Source of the DNA: Rhynochetos jubatus
Lineage: Eukaryota > Chordata > Aves > Eurypygiformes > Rhynochetidae
Direction: 5' to 3'
Length of the DNA: 64,000 nucleotides
Assembly (NCBI GenBank): GCA_027574665.1
Contig: CM050657.1
Location: forward strand, 23,786,700 to 23,850,699
Position numbers and translations under genes: made by a program
In this document: piece after piece, positions 27,701-36,300 of the stretch
Numbering within the stretch: position 1 is the stretch's first letter
Layout of the letters: each line of letters opens with the position of its first letter
The notes under the pieces: generated by a model
What the model was told of the DNA's origin: nothing
Seen by the model: the letters and a program-made list of their open reading frames with translations, nothing else
Databases searched by the model: none

Positions 27701-27743
27701 GCTTGGTCGCCGCCGGCGGCTGCTGGACGCCGATCTTCACCAT
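6612..27743 (-). CDS. ITM2C: ITM2C (BRI3), integral membrane protein 2C, complete coding region in 6 exons
   Basis: Exons in transcript order are 27743-27627, 13719-13582, 12139-11951, 11650-11540, 8163-8013 and 6703-6612 (798 bases: 265 codons plus stop; human protein about 267). The product is a type II membrane protein of the BRI/ITM2 family, found in the secretory pathway and at the cell surface. Visible parts: cytoplasmic N-terminus to about residue 54, one membrane helix at about 55-77, a BRICHOS domain at about 136-230 with Cys161 and Cys220, and an Asn-Thr-Thr glycosylation site at N167. A basic run ends at Arg239-Arg240, where furin-type cleavage would release the 25-residue peptide 241-265 with Cys245 and Cys262. 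The family is known to restrain amyloid-precursor processing; that role is not visible here. The start is MVKI in a strong Kozak context (GCCATGG), matching family starts. All introns are GT..AG. ITM2A and ITM2B are less likely because exons 2, 3 and 6 match ITM2C best. Confidence 0.96.
6704..8012 (-). other. ITM2C: ITM2C intron 5
   Basis: This GT..AG intron of about 1.3 kb splits an Arg codon after its first base, the phase I recall for the human gene. No nested gene, RNA gene or mobile element was recognised inside it. Confidence 0.85.
8013..8163 (-). CDS. ITM2C: ITM2C coding exon 5: end of BRICHOS domain
   Basis: The acceptor is TTTCAG just before 8163 and the donor is C|GTAAGAG after 8013. 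The 151 bases encode residues 186-235 plus one base of the next codon. They start KGTYLPQTYIIQEEM, carry the conserved Cys220 and end in a basic run leading into the furin region. The frame stays open past the donor into the intron, but family alignment places the end at the donor. Confidence 0.96.
8830..8854. repeat. Poly-G/poly-A tract
   Basis: A run of 12 G is followed directly by 13 A, inside ITM2C intron 4. Tracts like this are prone to length change and sequencing error, so the exact length should not be trusted. Confidence 0.9.
10084..10245 (-). mobile_element. Old CR1 LINE 3'-end fragment
   Basis: On the plus strand the segment reads through landmarks of the reverse complement of a CR1 3' end: GGGAGGGACCTCAGAG, then TCCAGTTTGGTCTTGAAAAC, then GGCAACCTCCTCCACTGCTTC, then a sequence close to the usual 'cctcatggtgaagag' block. 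It is short, diverged and internally deleted, lies in ITM2C intron 4, and has the same orientation as the gene. It has no coding capacity. The limits are approximate and the match is from memory of CR1 consensus sequences. Confidence 0.7.
11540..11650 (-). CDS. ITM2C: ITM2C coding exon 4: BRICHOS core
   Basis: The acceptor is ACACAG before 11650 and the donor is AAG|GTACAG after 11540. The 111 bases encode residues 149-185, from GLTAYHDITLDKCYVIELNT to ELLVNVK. The exon includes the conserved BRICHOS Cys161 and the N-glycosylation sequon at N167. Both junctions are phase 0. Confidence 0.97.
11651..11950 (-). other. ITM2C: ITM2C intron 3
   Basis: A short phase 0 GT..AG intron of 300 bases. 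The reading frame runs open through it, so a naive open-frame call fuses exons 3 and 4 with about 100 non-coding codons between them. Confidence 0.9.
11951..12139 (-). CDS. ITM2C: ITM2C coding exon 3: linker and start of BRICHOS
   Basis: The acceptor is CCACAG before 12139 and the donor is CGA|GTAAGG after 11951. The 189 bases encode residues 86-148, including the CGVLYEDSL, INVPVPQFGG and DPADIIHDF blocks typical of ITM2C. Both junctions are phase 0. Confidence 0.97.
12140..13581 (-). other. ITM2C: ITM2C intron 2
   Basis: A phase 0 GT..AG intron of about 1.4 kb. No nested gene, RNA gene or mobile element was recognised. Confidence 0.85.
13582..13719 (-). CDS. ITM2C: ITM2C coding exon 2: transmembrane helix
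   Basis: The acceptor is CTTGCAG before 13719 and the donor is CAG|GTAGGG after 13582. The 138 bases encode residues 40-85: a short cytoplasmic stretch with Arg49-Arg50, then a hydrophobic helix (GVCYLTMGLLVLLLGLVFAS) followed by MYVYRYFF. Positive charges before the helix fit a type II, N-in orientation. A second GTGAGT lies a few bases downstream, but using it would add residues absent from the family. Confidence 0.97.
13919..13985. repeat. AT/TG-rich simple sequence
   Basis: Alternating purine-pyrimidine sequence with ATATATGTAT at one end and ACATATATGTAT at the other around a GTGTGTATGTGTG core. It is partly self-complementary and lies about 200 bases inside intron 1 from exon 2. Confidence 0.7.
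19561..19627. repeat. Short purine-pyrimidine simple repeat
   Basis: A mixture of GCATGCATGCATG, GAGAGAGAGATATA and ATATATGTGTGTAT units within ITM2C intron 1. It is likely a decayed microsatellite. Confidence 0.6.
25963..25996. repeat. TTATTT-type AT-rich microsatellite
   Basis: Imperfect repeats of TTATT and TTATTTT with almost no G or C, in ITM2C intron 1. Confidence 0.7.
27627..27743 (-). CDS. ITM2C: ITM2C coding exon 1: cytoplasmic N-terminus
   Basis: The ATG at 27743-27741 is in context GCCATGG. The exon encodes 39 codons, starting MVKIGVQQPPAATKPEKEK and rich in Ala, Lys and Glu, and ends at the donor GCC|GTGAGT. The family shares the MVKI-type start, which fixes this codon. The frame is open upstream through the GC-rich leader without an in-frame ATG in the stretch read. 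Confidence 0.94.
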
Positions 27744-27850
27744 GGCCCCGCGCCGCCGCCGCCGCCCGCGCCGCCGCCAGCACCGGCACCGCCCCGGGGA
27801 GGGGCCGCCGCCGCCCCCGCCCCCCGCGGACCGGCCCGGGGGTGCGCCCC

Positions 27851-27882
27851 GAGCACACGCACCCCCGAGCACACGCACCCCC
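27851..27882. repeat. 16-bp perfect tandem duplication upstream of ITM2C
   Basis: The unit GAGCACACGCACCCCC occurs twice in direct succession (27851-27866 and 27867-27882), about 110-140 bases upstream of the ITM2C start codon, in the promoter or 5'UTR. The function is unknown; copy number may vary between individuals. Confidence 0.9.
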
Positions 27883-28010
27883 AGCGGGCCGTGAGGGCAC
27901 ACGGCGAGTAGCAACCACCAGGGTTGCGCCCGGGACACCAGCGGACTTGGGGGGGTGCCCGAGGGGGGCGATAAACCAGTCCCTGGGGATCAGGCACCGG
28001 CGCACCCACG

Positions 28011-31000
28011 GGTGCTGCCCAACCGCAGCCCAAAGCCGCTTCTGCCCTCCCCACCGGCCACACCAGCCCTTCCGTAGGGTTGAGGATACGGAGGGTGCAG
28101 CCGCAGCCCCAGGAAGCCCTGGCTCGTGGCAGTGCTGAATTCTCAGTGTTGGAAGCGGCACTGCTGAAATCAGGTCAGGAAATGGAAAAAAAAAAACAAC
28201 CCCAAACACAACAAAAACAACCCACCGAGGCTGAGGATGCTCCAGCCTGGAGCAGATGCGCGCGGAGGGTACTCCGGGGAAACATTGGGAAAAACACGGC
28301 TGCCGTTTGTTTCAAGGCCCAAGACCAGAATCTGTGGAGCAACTGAGAGCATCCAGGTAGCCTCTCCCCCAGGATCAGCTCTGGGCAGCAGAACAGCTGG
28401 ATCACCTCCATCATGGGGACAATGATCTAGAAAAAGCCCTTCCTGACAAAAGCAGAGCGTGGCACGCAGAAGAGAATTTGCGGCGGTTGCTTTCGTGCCA
28501 CCGATGCTGGTCCCGTGCCGCTGGACGCAGGGAGCGGAGCTGCCTGCGAGAGGCTGCCGACACGCTCCCAACAGCGGGGCATTACCTGGCTGCATGCAGG
28601 ATTCACTGAAGCACTCGCACAGCAAGGAGCCGAGAACACATGTTGCCCGTTTTGCTAAGGTAAACAACATGGGGAAAAAAGCCCGTTAACAAAACGCTCT
28701 CTGCCAGCCGTGGGTAGAAAGAACAGCAAACCGTCAGTGGAGAAACACAGCAATACCCTTACACGGATCTGGCCCACTTAAACACAGTATTTATTTATAA
28801 CCAAGTCATTATGAGCATTTTCTTTCGATCCAGGAGGATTCGTTATGTAACAGTACGCTTTACATCACGTTATGAACTAACCCATTGATAAATTAGCGCT
28901 AAATTGTATTTGCAAAAGGCATCTTTGGCAGGGATTCAGCGTTGACTCACAACAACAATTGCTCATAGTGCTGACTTGCCATTGTTCAATAGTCAGAGCC
29001 GCTCAGTCCTCCCAGTGTCCTGCCGTCTGGGCAGAAGTTATATTGGGATTGCCAAGTTTTATCTCACAGAGATAAGCGGCCGCATTTCCAAAACATCCCC
29101 TAATTTTAGGAGCTCGAACTGTGATAAGATGGTTCTGAGTTTCTGGCATCCGTTCTTACAGCGAGATCCAAGTATCTCACACTCTGCAAACCAAGAGACA
29201 CCATCAGGATCCTTCCGTGACAAACGCTGTAAGGCAACTGCTAACTACTCAATGTTTATCCTAAATGGCATGTAGCCTTAGAGCAAGGAAGTGTCCGGAA
29301 CAGGAGCAGAGGGGCTGAAATCCCTGTGCTCCAGTCCTCTCAAGCCACTAGATTATCCCACTTTCTGCCCCCTTCATCACGCTTGGGCTTAGGTTGTTTG
29401 CCTACACGCTTCCTCACATGCAGCTCTGCACAAGAAACACTGTGTTACCTCCTTTATCTCCAGTCCAGTGGTCCACTTGGCAGCTCTCACCACAGAGAAG
29501 AAATCTAAAGCCCAGACGGCAGCTGGGGAAATGTGATATGAAATCTCTCAATACATCTGATAAATGGCAGAGAACGCTTGACACGAAAATCTTTAAAGGC
29601 AGAAGTTCTAAAACACTGGGGTTTGTTCTTTCCATTTGTGGCAAACATGCAGTCTGCTGTAGGTGGGACAAGCCTGCAGTTGCGAGCGCAAAGGATCCTC
29701 TTCTAATATTATTTAGGTCACTTGTGAAAGATACTGAGAGAAAAAAAGCACAAGGCTCCCGGTATTCATCAGGGCTCCTGACAGAGCTAGCCTGTTGATT
29801 TTCGCAAACAGACCAAAAGGCAGCATCACACCACGCCAAGCCAGCAGCAGAACACCAGGCAGCAGGGACAGTGGCTCTGCCCTTTCTATGCGAGCCGGGT
29901 GCTGGCCTGTCAACTACTGAATCAACCAGCTCTCCCCTGGAGTACAACTACTCATTTCCTGGTTTAAGTGGAAAGCAGTACTGATGAAATACAGGAGACT
30001 GACATCAGAGCGTGTCTGTCAGAGGAGCTCCCTGTTCACAGCCTGGAAGCAGCCTGCTTGGACCGGTCTAGCTATCAGGAAACCCCACCTGACAGTCCAG
30101 AGCTCTCCAGGGCCCCTGGTTCTGCAACTCGTGCCCAGGCACGGCTTGAACAATGTCACCCTGTAAGACATGAACTGGCCCCCAAAGTCACCCGGGGCAC
30201 AAAAACTGCTCCCCATGAGGTCAGGAATCCTGCAGGATACTGTTAGTGTTGACATGCACTTTTACAAAATGCTTTCTTAATATTATTTTTTTTTTAATGG
30301 AAATGGGCACAAGTGCCTCGACCAATCTACCAGTTTGCAGCATTTGTGAATACAACCGCAATACTCATACTGATTTTACTATACCACACAAAGTAGCAGG
30401 ACTTGTGAGAAAGGCAAGTTATCCTCAGCGTAACATTGAACCCAAACCACGTATTTTAAAAACTTGCAGGATGAAAACATCCAAATGATTATAAAATGGG
30501 TCAACATTAAGGTTTAAAACTTTAAGCATCTTTACTTATTTAACATTTCAAGATTTAGTATCAGTGACAGTCATGTCATTCTGAGGGATCTGATTTCAAT
30601 TACACAGCTGGATAAATGGCTTTGCAAGCATTAAGAAAAATCACCCTAGTCATCATATGCTGAGCTTAGGACTAGAATAATTTTTCCATAAGAAATCTCC
30701 TCCAGTTATAGACCCTTTAGTTTGAGGCTTAGAGGATAAACACTGACAATGAACTTACTGTTTCTCGCTAGCACAGCTCAAAAATGGTGTTTCTTGCCTT
30801 GCAGTGAAGTGACATGCTGCTTATAAAGCATCTGGCTCAAATCTACTGCCTTTTCTATTATTAGGCAAGCACGTTTCAGTTAAAAACTGCCACCTGCCTG
30901 ACTTCTTTAAAGCCACCTGATATTTTATTAGTCTTTGGTAACAGTTTCCAACTCTTGCATGTAATAAGTTGAATCCCAGGAACAATTTACTTGACTGATC

Positions 31001-32065
31001 TTTCATTAAGCACAGCAGCACAACAGCACTTCTCCAGTAATGGATTGGTGGGAACTTTATAAACCTTTATTAGAGAAACTGTCCGTTACCCTGCCACTTT
31101 TCACCTTTCAAAGAAGTACCACTTTATGTAGAAAACAAAATATTAAAGAGAGCACGCGATAACTGCCTTAATACGTTCTGAGCCAACCAAAATGTGTTTG
31201 TCATTTACAGAGCTGCATCTATTTCGGAGGCCCGCCTGGTGTATTAATAGTCCCTCACTATATCAGGCTGGAAGAAAAATGTGAATTTTAGAGTCTTTAA
31301 ATCATTCTGCTTTTCCACTGCAGTTCAAATAAGGGCTTATACTGGACAGCACGCTGTAAAAGTGAGCAGAACTCGGTAACGTGCTGAAAGCATACTTTCA
31401 TTTTTCCCTTTCTAAGCCACACCGATCACCGGGGTAGAAAGCAAGAGACAGGCTGGCCTAAAAAAAACCCCAAAAAAGTAAAATCATAATCACTCTTAAA
31501 GGAACAGACCACAAATGCAGAGGATGCACTGATGTTTTTTGTTACTGCCTTGTATAATCTACTTTTAATTACCCCACATAAATGCATGAGGCAAAACAAT
31601 TACCTGTAGTCAAAGGCAGAGAATCAATCCACTAGTTTCCGGCTGAATTTCTTGTCACTCTCGGGTGTGTATGCCACACCAGCCCAGGTAACACGTTGAT
31701 CTCTGCTACAGCTATCATGGATAGAACCAATCTTTTGTTCCTTCTTTACTCTTCTTTGAAACAAAACTGATGGTTAGGCAGCAGCAGGAAGCCCTGGGCC
31801 ACCTAGGAGGGTAAGTGGAAATCTATTACCATTATGTACTTCAAAAGTAACAAGTCAGTAATTTTCTCCTAGTAGTAAGAATTACCCTGGATTAGCCTCC
31901 CTCCTGGAAACTAGTGAGCTCCAGGTACTTCATTCACCTGTCTTTTATAAACTCTAGCCTATAAAAGGCTAACACTTAGCATCCTTCAGTCAGTATTAAA
32001 AAACCCCAAAGTATCCACGTTTCAAAAAGTATGCACAGACCAGCTGTACAACGGATTTGAATGGA
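28011..32065. other. Intergenic sequence upstream of ITM2C
   Basis: No coding frame of a known family was recognised in these 4 kb. The first part is moderately GC-rich next to the CpG island. A motif cluster at 28842-29128, listed separately, is the only structured signal I saw. Confidence 0.6.
28842..29128. promoter_or_regulatory. Candidate enhancer: D-box, paired SOX-like and GATA-like motifs
   Basis: Within 290 bases, about 1.1-1.4 kb upstream of the ITM2C start codon, lie four signals. GTTATGTAAC (28842-28851) fits the PAR-bZIP/NFIL3 D-box consensus exactly. AACAATTG (28954-28961) and CATTGTTC (28980-28987) are inverted SOX-type sites. A 17-bp inverted repeat, TTATCTC-ACA-GAGATAA (29059-29075), has a GATA site on each strand. 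A third GATA site is GATAAG (29123-29128). The motifs are seen directly; enhancer function is inference, and single motifs arise by chance. Confidence 0.3.
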
Positions 32066-32235
32066 TGTCGTGGTTCAGCTCAAGCAGCAGCGGCAGAACC
32101 GTTGTAAGCCAGAGCCAGGATGCTTGTTAATGTTCGGCTGCCTGCTGTGGCACCAAAACCCCCTAACAGGTATGTGTGAAACAGCGGGGAGGGTTGGTGA
32201 GAAAGGGAGGGAAAAACGTGGGTTGGAGACAGCAC
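32066..32235 (+). mobile_element. LTR-like remnant of an avian endogenous retrovirus
   Basis: The segment starts TGTCGTGGTTCAGC, close to the TGTCGTGGTTTAGC-type start of abundant bird LTRs. Near its other end it has GGGAAAAACGTGGGTTGGAGA, close to their internal block with CGTGGGTTGAGA. The spacing of about 150 bases fits a short or internally deleted LTR. There is no coding sequence and no partner LTR nearby, so a decayed solo LTR is the likely reading. The comparison is from memory and the ends are approximate. Confidence 0.4.
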
Positions 32236-35104
32236 CCTAAATACCCAATCTGTATTACTGTGTCATAGGCTAAGCAGGGAGCATATGCCAGGGACAATAA
32301 AATTACCCCAACTGTTGGTACAGTTTGCACTAATTATGATTCAGAGGGAGTTTTTCTATAGAGGTATCCACAATTTAACTGGAAAAATGTTCGGGGTTCC
32401 ACAAATCAAAATGCTTTGGAAAACTCTGCACAGAGTACCTTGTATCACTTCTGGAAAGGCTGTGACAGGCAGGCAGGGCATTCCAGTTGGTGGGAAACCA
32501 CTAGTGAAAAGAATGGGATAGACACCTAAAAGCTAAGAAAGCCCAGGAAGGGGGAAGGGCCCTATTCCTCATCTTTACATGTGAATGCAAGCGTTAGAAA
32601 CACAGATTAGGAACAAAGGCAGGAGAAAGGGAATGCAGGGGCGATGCTGGTTTAAAGATAAAAGGCATGGGACTACATTTAAGTAGTTGTGGGAGAAGGC
32701 AGGTGGAAAGTCTCAGCCCTGAGTTCAGCTGCATCCTTCCCCAGTTCCCAAAGAGGAACCCCAAGTACAAAAGACGATACAGTCTGATCTCTTCCTTTCT
32801 GTCACCTCCTTTCTAGTGTCCAAGAACTGGACTTTTTGCACTACCTGCACCAGTCTTATTTCAAGATCAGACAAGCAGAATGTTACAGGCCAACAGATGT
32901 GGAAAAGCCCAGGGCACGCATCTCCTTCGGAAGCAACAAACTGAACCAAAACCCCCTCCCCTCCTGCCAGGACCTGCAAAACAAAAGAGTGGGAAGGAAT
33001 TCTGGGAGGTGGGCTGATACCCCTCTCCTTGTAAGGGCTAACAGCGTGAAGTCATCAGGCAAAAACTGCCTGCTGGCAGGTACAGGCAAGCGTTCCCTCA
33101 CCATGAGCTCCCCCAAAGCAGTGTTTGAACCACCAGGCTCATCACACATAGTCCGTGCAGATGCAGCACAGTATCGCTCTTAGGTGTGGGGAGTGAAGCA
33201 CCACTGACTCCAGTTTCTACGGTGTCAGATGCCTGGCTCCAAGAAAACGTGCCTGCAATTACAGTTCTGAGCACAGTGTGTATTTTAGTCACGTACAGAA
33301 AGACCTGGTATTTTCAAGAGGTGTGTAATAGCTTGCACCAGCAGCCCTCAGTTTTCATCAGCTCATCGATCATGTAAGAAACATACTGTGAGCAAAGACC
33401 ACCCCATCTTTTTCTTATCTCCAATTTTCCTCTTCTTCAGGGCTTTCTGAGTGAGCATGCTCAACCTGAACACAACGCTTTCTGGCAAGCACAGAATGCA
33501 CAGAAGAGAAAGGAGCATGACACAGAATACCAGCACCAGTTCTCCAGCAGGTTTTATTCAGGGAAGGAGGAAAGAAAACGTGGTCTCCCTCCAGGACTTT
33601 GGCTGTTGAAGAACTGGTTTTCAAAGCTCAGAGGTAATTGCTGTGGTGTTCCATGGCAACCACCTCCTCTAAATGTGTCTGCTTTGTCTCTTTAATTAGC
33701 AGATCTTGATGATCATCTCAGGGTTTTATGTAACATGCTTCAAAAACTACCAATACCTTGAACCCATGAGGGATGAAGTATCACAGGACACCATAATAAT
33801 GGCGATAATCCTTAGGAGATGGAGACTTCCAAGTTAACTGGCTCTAGGACTGAGCAAGAAAGAGCCTGAATCTCCTCTCCCCCCTTCCTCTTCTTCTTTC
33901 TTTACTGACACTTTGGCTGATGGCCAAAACGTTTGCACAGCAGGCACCCTCCCCCTCGTGCCCTGCTTCCTTAGATTTGGTACCTCTTCCTGGTGCCTTT
34001 GAACCCAGTACTGAAAATACACACCAAAAAGATGAGAAAAAACACAAACAACAAAACCACGGCCAACACGCGAGACAGACACACAGACAAAAATGTGTCT
34101 CTCAGAACTCAAACCAAAGAACTGCTTGGACACCCTCAGTTTTGCCTTCTTCCTGGGAGGGTGTCTCAGTGAACAACCCTTTTGTTCAAGTATCTTGTTT
34201 GTCATACCCAAACCTACTGCAAACTGGGTCACACGGAAAGAATCTGCTATTCCTCCTAGCAACACATGGCATCCTATACATACCCGTAGCTTAATTAATA
34301 CCTAACAAAATCTCAGTATTGCAGGGCTGAATAAGAGTTTTCAGCACGAGGGGCAGAGCTGCTCTTATTTATAGCATCAGCACATATTATACAAATTCAA
34401 GCAAGCTCAGAGTCAGCAACTGGCAGAAATCAATCCAGCCTTTCCTACGTGAGTATCCTCTGCTGTGTAGCCCATATGAAATAAAAGCCAAAGCAAGCAA
34501 ACGCAACCACCTCTAGTAATTGCCATGCTGCTGTTCAGAAGGTCCCAGGGACAAGGGAACAAAGAAGACATCTAAGATGACCTTCACCAAAACCAGTTTT
34601 TGTTCAAACCCCGATCGCAGGCATCTGTATCTAGGATAGCTGACTTCTCTGAACCCAGAAGCCGCTTTTACTCTGAGGTCAGCTACCCTCACACAGCACT
34701 GAGCATGGCCTAATCAGCTCCGCCTTCACCCTTGACTACTCCCACCAGTTTGGCTTGGCCCACTCACCCATCAGCTTTGCTGGTGAACAAATAAAACTGC
34801 TTTGTAGGCAGATCTGCCGCTACTCCGCAACCCTGAGAGGAAAAGGATACCAAAATTCACGCTTAAAGCGATGGGAATGAGCTGTCCACTTCCCCTTGCA
34901 CTCACTAGCTGAAACACACGCAAGCATTAAAAAAGCTGAAGGGAAACACCTGGTCTGGGCACCTTCAGCTTTCCCTTGCTTGCTTCAGCTCTATGAAAGT
35001 ACAAGCAGTGCAGCACAGGGCTAGAAGCATTACCTGATCTCACCCATTCTACTTGCTCCCTCTTCCTTGATTACTACTATTAACCATCCCTGACAACTTT
35101 AAGA
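32236..35104. other. Intergenic sequence, nothing recognised
   Basis: Between the LTR-like remnant and the CR1 element I see only short chance open frames on both strands and no RNA gene or clear repeat. Confidence 0.6.
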
Positions 35105-36300
35105 GTCACAGATTCACAGAGTGTTCCGGGTTGGAAGGGACCTCTAGAGATGATCTAGTCCGACCCCCCTGCCAGAGCAGGATCCCCTGGAGCAGATCAC
35201 ACAGGAACAAGTCCGGGCAGCTTTGGAAAGTCTCCAGGGAAGGAGACTCCCCCCCTCTCTGGGCAGCCTGTCCCAGGGCTCTGTCACCCTCACAGTGAAG
35301 AAGGGTTTCCTCACGTTCAGTTTGAACCTTCTGTTTTCCCGTTGATGGCCATTGCCCCTAGTCCTGTCACTGGACACCCCTGAGCAGAGCCTGGCCCCAT
35401 CCTCCTGACACCCACCCTTTAGATACTGATCAGCATTGATCAGATCCCCCCTCAGCTTCCTCTTCTCCCAGCTGAACAGCCCCAGCTCTCTCAGCCTTTC
35501 CTCAGATGGAAGGTGCTCCAGGCCCTTCCTCATTGCAGTGTCCCTGCGCTGGACTCTCTCCAGTAGCTCCTTGTCCTTCTTGAGCTGAGGAGCCCAGAAC
35601 TGGACACAGCACTCCAGGGGAGGCCTCACCAGCGCAGAGTAGAGGGGGAGGATAGCTTCCCTCGACCCGCTGGCCATGCTCTTCTTAATGTATCCCAGGA
35701 TGCCACTGGCCTTCTTGGCCGCGAGGGCACACAGCTGGCTCATGGTCATCCTGTTGTCCACCACGACTCCCAGGTCCTTTTCCCCAAAGCTGCCCTCCAA
35801 GAGAACAGCCCCCAACCTGTACTGATCCATGGGGTTGTTCTTCCCCAGGTGCAGCACTTTACACTTGCCCTTATTGAATTGCATTCGATTTCTCCCTGCC
35901 CAGCTCTCCAGCCTGTCCAGGTCACACTGGATGGCAGCACGGCCTTCTGGCGTGGCAGCCACTTCTCCCAGTTTGGTATTGTCAGCAAACTTGCTGAGAG
36001 GACATTCCATCCCTTCATCCAGGTCACTGATGAATATATTGAATAGGGCTGGAGCCAGCACTGACCCCTGGGGGACACCACTAGCCACAGGCCTCCAACT
36101 AGACTCTGCCCTATTGACCACAACCCTCTGAGCTCTATTCCTCCAGCCAGTTCCCAGCCCACCTCACCGCCCAATGGCCCAGTCCACACTTCCTAAGCTT
36201 GGCTATGAGGAGGCCATGGGAGACGGTGTCAAAAGCTTTGCTGAAGTCGAGGTAGACCACATCCACTGCCTTCCCCTCGTCTATCCACCTAGTGATGCCA
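35105..36300 (-). mobile_element. CR1 LINE, 5'-truncated
   Basis: This is the 3' 1.2 kb of a CR1 non-LTR retrotransposon. The 3' end (left edge) shows the CR1 hallmark of short direct repeats: on the element strand TCTGTGAA and TCTGTGAC in tandem (35105-35121), preceded by the conserved block GGTCCCTTCCAACCCGGAAC. The right edge falls inside the reverse transcriptase region, so the endonuclease and 5' parts are missing, as in most CR1 copies. It lies in the ITM2C-CAB39 intergenic region in the same orientation as both genes. I did not identify a target-site duplication; CR1 copies usually lack clear ones. Confidence 0.93.
35144..36300 (-). pseudogene. Broken CR1 reverse transcriptase frame
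   Basis: The region encodes the C-terminal two thirds of the CR1 reverse transcriptase. Motif A (LDFSKAFDTV) lies around 36254-36228 in one frame. A stop and frame change follow near 36145. A 325-codon open frame (36121-35144) then carries [11 protein letters not shown] and the catalytic motif. At 35966-35989 that motif reads FADN where family members have FADD, so the second catalytic Asp is lost (AAT codon at 35980-35978). With the missing 5' half, this copy cannot make an active enzyme. The long frame is a fossil, not a host gene. Confidence 0.92.

Larger units (their letters stand above)
27440..28010. promoter_or_regulatory. ITM2C: CpG island promoter region over ITM2C exon 1
   Basis: The region is very GC-rich with dense CpG, in clear contrast to both flanks. 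It holds the ITM2C start codon, a GCC/CGG-rich 5'UTR next to it (about 27744-27790) and GC boxes (CCCCGCCCC-type, for example 27598-27620 just inside intron 1). I saw no TATA box. This fits a broad, Sp1-type promoter. The transcription start itself cannot be placed from sequence, and the island limits were judged by eye. Confidence 0.8.

Noticed and set aside
27541..28209. Long open frames of 112-222 codons on both strands near 27.5-28.2 kb
   Set aside because: They are Arg/Gly/Pro/Ala-rich frames produced by the CpG island, where stop codons are rare. Only the ITM2C exon 1 frame has family support.
34600..34630. GTTCAAACC near 34.6 kb, which resembles a tRNA B box
   Set aside because: No matching A box at the right distance and no pairing acceptor or T stem around it.
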